From: Sedimentisphaerales bacterium
Lineage (GTDB): Bacteria > Planctomycetota > Phycisphaerae > Sedimentisphaerales > Anaerobacaceae
Direction of reading: 5' to 3'
DNA: 38,038 bases
Assembly (NCBI GenBank): GCA_030611315.1
Contig: JAUWPZ010000016.1
Span: 1-38,038 of the forward strand
The position numbers and the translations under genes were made by a program. Of this stretch, positions 34,211 through 38,038 are shown in pieces. The stretch's first letter is position 1. Each line of letters opens with the position of its first letter. The notes under the pieces are model-generated. The model made no database searches, was not told the origin of the DNA, and saw only the letters and a list, made by a program, of their open reading frames with translations.

Positions 34211-34328
34211 TTATACCCTTAAGGGTATAAATTCCCGCGATTAGGATTGTAAATTATTGTTTTAAGGTTACTACCTGTGGCACAAGTTGCCCGCGAACCC
34301 GCCGCGGCGGGGGAAATTTTAATTGAGA
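34211..34328. repeat. Dispersed repeat, copy 2 (uninterrupted), with perfect palindromes
   Basis: It starts with the perfect 20-base palindrome TTATACCCTTAAGGGTATAA (34211-34230) and then CCCGCGA. The core TTACTACCTGTGGCACAAG (34268-34286) is followed by GCCCGCG and a second perfect palindrome CCCGCCGCGGCGGG (34298-34311). It shares order and sequence with 5247-5583, but without the MITE. The G-run after the second palindrome is the nearest purine-rich stretch to the next gene's start. Confidence 0.75.
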
Positions 34329-34343
34329 AGTATATATATTGTT

Positions 34344-35327
34344 ATGGTAATAGTCGGAATAATGCCGGTGTACGAGGAAGTTGACTGGGTCGAATGGGCA
34401 GTAGAGGGTATCATTGATTTTGTAGATGAATTGATTATAGCGGAAGGCTACCAAGGTCCGGCGTGGCATTTTGGCACCTGCCGTTCACAGGACGGCACTA
34501 TAGAAATAATCGAAAAACTTGCCAAGAAGTACGACAAGATAACGCTTACACAGTGCCAATCGAGGCGGCATGTTTTGAACGGCAAGGCAGCATCGCACAA
34601 TCATGCCTTGGCAATATCGAAGCGTATCAAAGATGCTGATTGGTATATGATATGCGACTGCGATGAATTTTATTCGGACAGGCAGAAAATAACGATTCGA
34701 GAGGCGCTCGAGACTGCTGCACAGGACGCGTTCAAAGTAAATGCGCGGTATTTTTTCTATAACTTCAAATACTTCATTTATATGCACCTAAGCCGGTTTT
34801 TCAGGGTGACGGAAGGTATGTTTTTCAGGCCCGGCCAATATCCATTTTATGCAAATTCGAAGGCATATTACGAAGAAAGCCCGGCGGTTTTATTGCTGGA
34901 AGATGACCCGATGTTTCATTACTCACTTACAAAGAGGCCTTGTTGCGAAATCAATCGTCGCCTCATGGAATATTGTGCGGTTCAACGGAACAGGTGGGTT
35001 TTTGACTGGATTGACCAGGTGTATTTGCAGTGGACGCCGGAGAGGGCTGAAGAGATATATGAGTTGAACAGGAAGCGGTTTAATGGCCAGGGCGGGATAT
35101 TTTTCGGTGGGTGCCATGATGCTCAGCGTTTACAGATATACGAAGGCGAACACCCCGGTGTGCTGGATAATCATCCCTACCGTCATATAGAAGATATCAG
35201 ACAGATTCATTGGCCTGCGAAGCCTGCCTATAAGTATATTACGATGCGGCATCGAGCTTCGCACTACGGTCTGCGCTTCGGCAGAAGTGTAAAATCCGTC
35301 ATTCGGAAAGTTGCGGGATGTATTTAG
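34344..35327 (+). CDS. Glycosyltransferase family 2-like protein
   Basis: ATG 34344 gives MVIVGIMPVYEEVDWVEWAV, a usual GT-A opening. A TTG at 34323 with a GGGGGA run upstream is the alternative start. The protein has about 327 residues. The nucleotide-sugar region contains DWYMICDCDEFYS, whose Asp-x-Asp would bind the metal. Later segments (RYFFYNFKYFIYMHLSRFFR) resemble planctomycete and cyanobacterial GT2-like proteins without a membrane anchor. The QSRRHVLNGKAASHNHAL segment is family-like. The acceptor and donor are unknown. It follows the GT4 gene after a repeat-filled 144-base gap. Confidence 0.75.
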   Translation: MVIVGIMPVYEEVDWVEWAVEGIIDFVDELIIAEGYQGPAWHFGTCRSQDGTIEIIEKLAKKYDKITLTQCQSRRHVLNGKAASHNHALAISKRIKDADWYMICDCDEFYSDRQKITIREALETAAQDAFKVNARYFFYNFKYFIYMHLSRFFRVTEGMFFRPGQYPFYANSKAYYEESPAVLLLEDDPMFHYSLTKRPCCEINRRLMEYCAVQRNRWVFDWIDQVYLQWTPERAEEIYELNRKRFNGQGGIFFGGCHDAQRLQIYEGEHPGVLDNHPYRHIEDIRQIHWPAKPAYKYITMRHRASHYGLRFGRSVKSVIRKVAGCI

Positions 35328-35457
35328 GATTTTCGATTTATGATTTGCGATTTTCGATTAACTTCGTTCATAGTTCATTGTTGTTAGTTCGTCGATGAGC
35401 AATAAACAACGAACAAAAAAACGGAGTTCGGCAATCGGCAATTAGGGCGTATTTAGG

Positions 35458-36183
35458 ATGAAGTATTTGAAAAGTCTGTTCAAAAGGTGGGTGTATCATA
35501 AAAAATGCGAAAGGTTTTATTCACAATTCATAAAACCCGGAGATTTGGTTTATGACATTGGAGCAAATATGGGAACTAAATCTCGTTTGTTTTCTAGGTT
35601 GGTTGGAAGGCGTGGGAAAGTTGTCGCCATTGAACCACAAAGCGGTTGTATGCGAGAATTGAGAAGTAAATTTTCGAAGACAAAGAATATTGAGTTGGTG
35701 CAAAAGGCTATTGGCAAAACGAATGACATTCTGGAGATGCACATTTGCAATTTTCCCACGCTATCCTCATTATCCAAAGATTGGATCAAAAAAGCACAAC
35801 ACTATAGACGTTTCAGGCAAGAAGCAGACTGGTCGCAAACAGAAAAAGTGGATGTTACAACGCTCGATGAGCTAATTTCGGAATATGGAATTCCAAAATT
35901 TATAAAAATCGACGTAGAGGGCTATGAAAAAGAGGTGGTTTCCGGATTGTCAAAGAGCGTACCGTGCTTTCTTTCGGTAGAATTCATTCCAGAGTTAGCT
36001 GAAGAAACCAAGCAGTGTCTTGAGTGCTTAGAGAGATTGGGACATATCCGATGTAACTATTCACTTGATGGGTCGATGAAGATGGAATTCGATGATTGGG
36101 CTCCAATTGATGATGTTATTAAGCAGATAGGCGGATTAGAGAAAGGGAAAGCCTGGGGCGATGTATATATTAAGCTGGGCTGA
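35458..36183 (+). CDS. FkbM-family methyltransferase
   Basis: This 241-residue protein has the SAM-binding motif I VYDIGANMGTKSRLFSRLV near residue 31 and the acidic end of strand beta-2 in VVAIEPQ. The FkbM signature VDVTTLDELI..IPKFIKIDVEGYEKEVVSG lies at about 130-165. FkbM enzymes O-methylate sugars and polyketides, so modification of the exopolysaccharide fits the locus. The N-terminal 30 residues are basic (KSLFKRWVYHKKCERFY). The gene is more AT-rich than those before it. The 130-base gap upstream contains only short repeated ATTTGCGATTTTCGATT-type phrases. The next gene starts 3 bases after its stop. Confidence 0.88.
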   Translation: MKYLKSLFKRWVYHKKCERFYSQFIKPGDLVYDIGANMGTKSRLFSRLVGRRGKVVAIEPQSGCMRELRSKFSKTKNIELVQKAIGKTNDILEMHICNFPTLSSLSKDWIKKAQHYRRFRQEADWSQTEKVDVTTLDELISEYGIPKFIKIDVEGYEKEVVSGLSKSVPCFLSVEFIPELAEETKQCLECLERLGHIRCNYSLDGSMKMEFDDWAPIDDVIKQIGGLEKGKAWGDVYIKLG

Positions 36184-36186
36184 ACG

Positions 36187-36927
36187 TTGCGGGAGACAGA
36201 AGAACTTTTGGATAAGAAAAGAAAAGTGTACATTAGCGGTCAGTTGGGAAATCAGTTGTTGAGATGCTTCATCATTATAGCGGACAGCCTGGAAAATAAT
36301 TACGGAATAGAGGCTATTACAGTAACAAAGTGCCCAGATTATTTGGAGCAATTACTTGAATTAAGGGTCGAGACCAATTCACAGCCGGGAGACATAATTA
36401 GCGAAGTTGACCACAATTCAGAAGGACACGTTCATAAATTGTTCAAGTACAGAACTCGCATTCTTGATGAGGGCTGGGTGAAGCTCAAACAACCGGAGAG
36501 TTTTGTTCGGGCCCGAATGTGTGTTCACATGCGTGGTATGGATAAGAAGGTAGCGCCGCTGCAATGGTATTACAAAAAGGCCAAAAGTATCTCTGATAAG
36601 GATACAGAAATATATGTGTGTACTGATGATAAATGGAGTAAGCGTTTATTGAAAATCTGGCTAATAAGTACAGGTATTTCCGGCATCAGTTTTACCAACC
36701 AAGACGCCGTTAGAGACTGGTTTACGCTGCTGCATGCCGATACAATATATTGCTCATCATCAAGTTTTCCCCTGAGCACGTTGTTATTCGACCCCGACAA
36801 AGAGGTTGTTGTCTGCAGCCGTAAATCGACCAATTATGATTATCGCATAGAGACCGGCAAGATAGCAGAGTTTCCTTTTATTGAGACTGCTATGGAGTAC
36901 TGTCCGAATTTGCGATTTGAGGATTAA
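36187..36927 (+). CDS. GT11-like (alpha-1,2-fucosyltransferase-like) glycosyltransferase
   Basis: This 246-residue protein has features that line up with GT11: SGQLGNQLLRCF near the N-terminus (GGLGNQMFQYA type), CVHMRGMDK (the VHIRRGDY donor-binding loop), WYYKKAKSI, EIYVCTDDKW and ADTIYCSSSSFPLSTLLF (the late N/S-S-S-F motif). Length is slightly short for the family and the R-R-G-D motif is altered to R-G-M-D, so activity on GDP-fucose is uncertain. The start is unclear: TTG 36187 is only 3 bases after the previous stop, and TTG 36208 or GTG 36226 are alternatives. A gutted paralogue lies at 37953-38028. Confidence 0.65.
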   Translation: MRETEELLDKKRKVYISGQLGNQLLRCFIIIADSLENNYGIEAITVTKCPDYLEQLLELRVETNSQPGDIISEVDHNSEGHVHKLFKYRTRILDEGWVKLKQPESFVRARMCVHMRGMDKKVAPLQWYYKKAKSISDKDTEIYVCTDDKWSKRLLKIWLISTGISGISFTNQDAVRDWFTLLHADTIYCSSSSFPLSTLLFDPDKEVVVCSRKSTNYDYRIETGKIAEFPFIETAMEYCPNLRFED

Positions 36928-37039
36928 TCCGTATATGGAGTTTTACAATAATAAGCGGCTATGACAAACACACTATGTAGTAACACCACAGCTTAATACC
37001 TTAAACAACCGGTTTTTTGGTCTTGACAAGTGGGAGTAC

Positions 37040-37075
37040 CTTAGAGACCTAAAAGTAAGAATAAAAACTAAATGG
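37040..37075 (+). pseudogene. Relic of a methyltransferase gene 5' end
   Basis: Bases 37040-37075 repeat the start of the gene at 37089 with substitutions. The relic would read LRDLKVRIKTKW, against LKGLKIRIEAKL in the intact gene. The two copies are 52 bases apart, and the relic carries the ribosome binding site (GGAGG) of the intact gene at its edge. It suggests a former paralogue deleted down to its first dozen codons. Confidence 0.4.
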
Positions 37076-37088
37076 AGGTAATAATACT

Positions 37089-37952
37089 ATGCTTAAAGGC
37101 CTAAAAATAAGAATAGAAGCCAAACTGGCCAACAAATCTACTAGAGAAGTGGGTTATAAGGAACGCAGCTTTCAGGATGTCATAAACCAGAATTATCATA
37201 TAATGAATCCTGAGCAAAGATTAATTGTTGATGTTGCAAAGAATTACTGTAATAAAGAACACTATTTTTTGGAATTGGGATGCGGTGCAGGAAGAAATCT
37301 AGAATGTCTCAGACAACATGGTTATAATAAACTTTACGGAATAGATGTCAGCAGGGAAGCAATAAATGTTGCAAAGCATTATTATCCTAATCTAGCAAAA
37401 GTGGCCCATCTTAGGTCAGGTTATATACAGGAAATACTTAATGAATTTGAAGATAATGAATTTGATGTCGTTTATTCAGTCGCTGTGTTACAGCACATTC
37501 TCTCTGATACAGAGGATATCTTTTACGAAATGTCCCGAATAGCGAAAAAATTTATTATTACTATTGAAAGCGATTTATATGAACAAGAAAAGAAAAATGA
37601 GGAGTTGGGCTTTGATCCTAAGGAACGTGTTGCAAGAGACTATAATGCAATATTTTCAAGTCTCGGTTTTGAGCAAATTGTAGTATTTGGTTGTTGGGAG
37701 GTCCCTGTAAAACTAAACGATATATCGGAGCATTTTACACAAGATAAATTCGATATGCTGGAAGAGATGAGAGATTTCATAGTGAAAAATGGACGTTGCC
37801 CAACGGCAGGCGAGGCCGATGGGTTATTTAAAAACAATTTAAATGTATACGAGGAGAAATTTGGCTCCTGGCTCTTAGCGTTAGAAGCATGCGGAATAGA
37901 AAAGCCATACGCTGGCCAGGCGTATACTGTACGCGTCCTTCAAAAAAAGTAA
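37089..37952 (+). CDS. SAM-dependent methyltransferase with an inserted HEAR/HNH_repeat-like segment
   Basis: This 287-residue protein is preceded by TGGAGGTAATA. Motif I FLELGCGAGRNLECL lies at 60-74, the acidic residue in LYGIDVSREA at 82-91, motif IV in FDVVYSVAVLQHI at 125-137, and strands run to VVFGCWEVPVK at 198-208. This is a class I methyltransferase fold. Residues about 218-272 then read like a homing-endonuclease-associated repeat: EEMRDFIVKNGRCPTAGEA, then YEEKFGSWLLALEACGI. The usual last strand (AYTVRVLQKK) follows, so the repeat sits between the final two strands. That combination is unusual. The gene is AT-rich and probably acquired. Substrate unknown; glycan modification is inferred from context. 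Confidence 0.8.
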   Translation: MLKGLKIRIEAKLANKSTREVGYKERSFQDVINQNYHIMNPEQRLIVDVAKNYCNKEHYFLELGCGAGRNLECLRQHGYNKLYGIDVSREAINVAKHYYPNLAKVAHLRSGYIQEILNEFEDNEFDVVYSVAVLQHILSDTEDIFYEMSRIAKKFIITIESDLYEQEKKNEELGFDPKERVARDYNAIFSSLGFEQIVVFGCWEVPVKLNDISEHFTQDKFDMLEEMRDFIVKNGRCPTAGEADGLFKNNLNVYEEKFGSWLLALEACGIEKPYAGQAYTVRVLQKK

Positions 37953-38028
37953 TATCGGCGGACAACTGGGGAACCAATTGTTGAGGTGCACTGTCCGAAT
38001 TTGCGATTTGAGGATTGATTCGTATATG
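37953..38028 (+). pseudogene. Gutted copy of the GT11-like gene
   Basis: Directly after the methyltransferase stop, the sequence encodes IGGQLGNQLLRC, like SGQLGNQLLRC at the start of the gene at 36187. At 37990 it jumps to 27 bases identical to that gene's 3' end (36899-36925), followed by the similar GTATATG. The interior, about 630 bases, is missing and the join is out of frame. The tail is identical while the head is diverged, so two sources or gene conversion are likely. Confidence 0.7.
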
Positions 38029-38038
38029 ACAGTCAAGT

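Noticed and set aside
1-38038. CRISPR arrays, rRNA genes, restriction or toxin-antitoxin systems
   Set aside because: I looked for regularly spaced repeats, rRNA sequence and paired small genes on both strands and saw none I could support.

Overview
The window reads as chromosome of a Planctomycetota bacterium, most likely a Phycisphaerae-like anaerobe. This is inference from gene content: a Gfo/Idh/MocA oxidoreductase end, two secreted PQQ-type beta-propeller proteins, a YetA/rhamnogalacturonan-lyase-like secreted protein, a sodium:solute symporter, a tungsten aldehyde:ferredoxin oxidoreductase, and spacers filled with small palindromic repeats. No ribosomal marker is present, so the phylum is not proven.

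Layout. (1) 1-5212: saccharide-related secreted and oxidoreductase genes: Gfo/Idh/MocA C-terminus, HEAT-repeat protein, a frameshifted PcRGLX/YetA-like protein, a beta-propeller protein, and a Tat-leader relic. (2) 5213-5841: a spacer with a dispersed repeat split by a 218-bp MITE that has 23-bp inverted ends and a perfect 8-bp target duplication. (3) 5842-9003: promoter, a 38-codon ORF and a DapA-family lyase, facing an aldehyde:ferredoxin oxidoreductase followed by a broken MoaD-like gene. (4) 9083-13733: divergent S9 peptidases (DPP-IV type and prolyl-oligopeptidase type) separated by a second MITE family. (5) 13794-17967: TrkA-C membrane protein, radical SAM DNA-repair-like protein, GspF-like fragment and SSS symporter, all on the minus strand. 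(6) 17968-20775: a mobile-element graveyard around tRNA-Arg(UCU): a tyrosine recombinase with damaged ends, a second recombinase fragment, and an IS30-like transposase tail split by a second copy of the MITE in region 4. (7) 20776-24126: lipoprotein flavodoxin, second beta-propeller protein and a two-DTG aspartyl-protease-like lipoprotein, minus strand. (8) 24574 to the end: a plus-strand exopolysaccharide locus.

The exopolysaccharide locus is ordered as Wza-like export lipoprotein, CpsB/YwqE-type PHP phosphatase, O-antigen-ligase/Wzy-like protein with TPRs, WecA/MraY-type initiating transferase, Wzc/BY-kinase, GT4, GT2-like, FkbM methyltransferase, GT11-like transferase, and a methyltransferase carrying a homing-endonuclease-associated-repeat-like segment. 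This covers initiation, elongation, polymerisation, tyrosine-kinase/phosphatase control and export. No flippase (Wzx) is seen, and the locus probably continues past the right edge. From about 35.4 kb base composition turns AT-rich and relics of duplicated transferase and methyltransferase genes appear, which suggests active module exchange.

The most unusual items are the methyltransferase with the HEAR-like insert, the BY-kinase with degenerate P-loop-like duplications before its true Walker A, the palindromic repeat translated in-frame inside the DPP-IV peptidase, and the MITE whose empty site is visible elsewhere in the same window.
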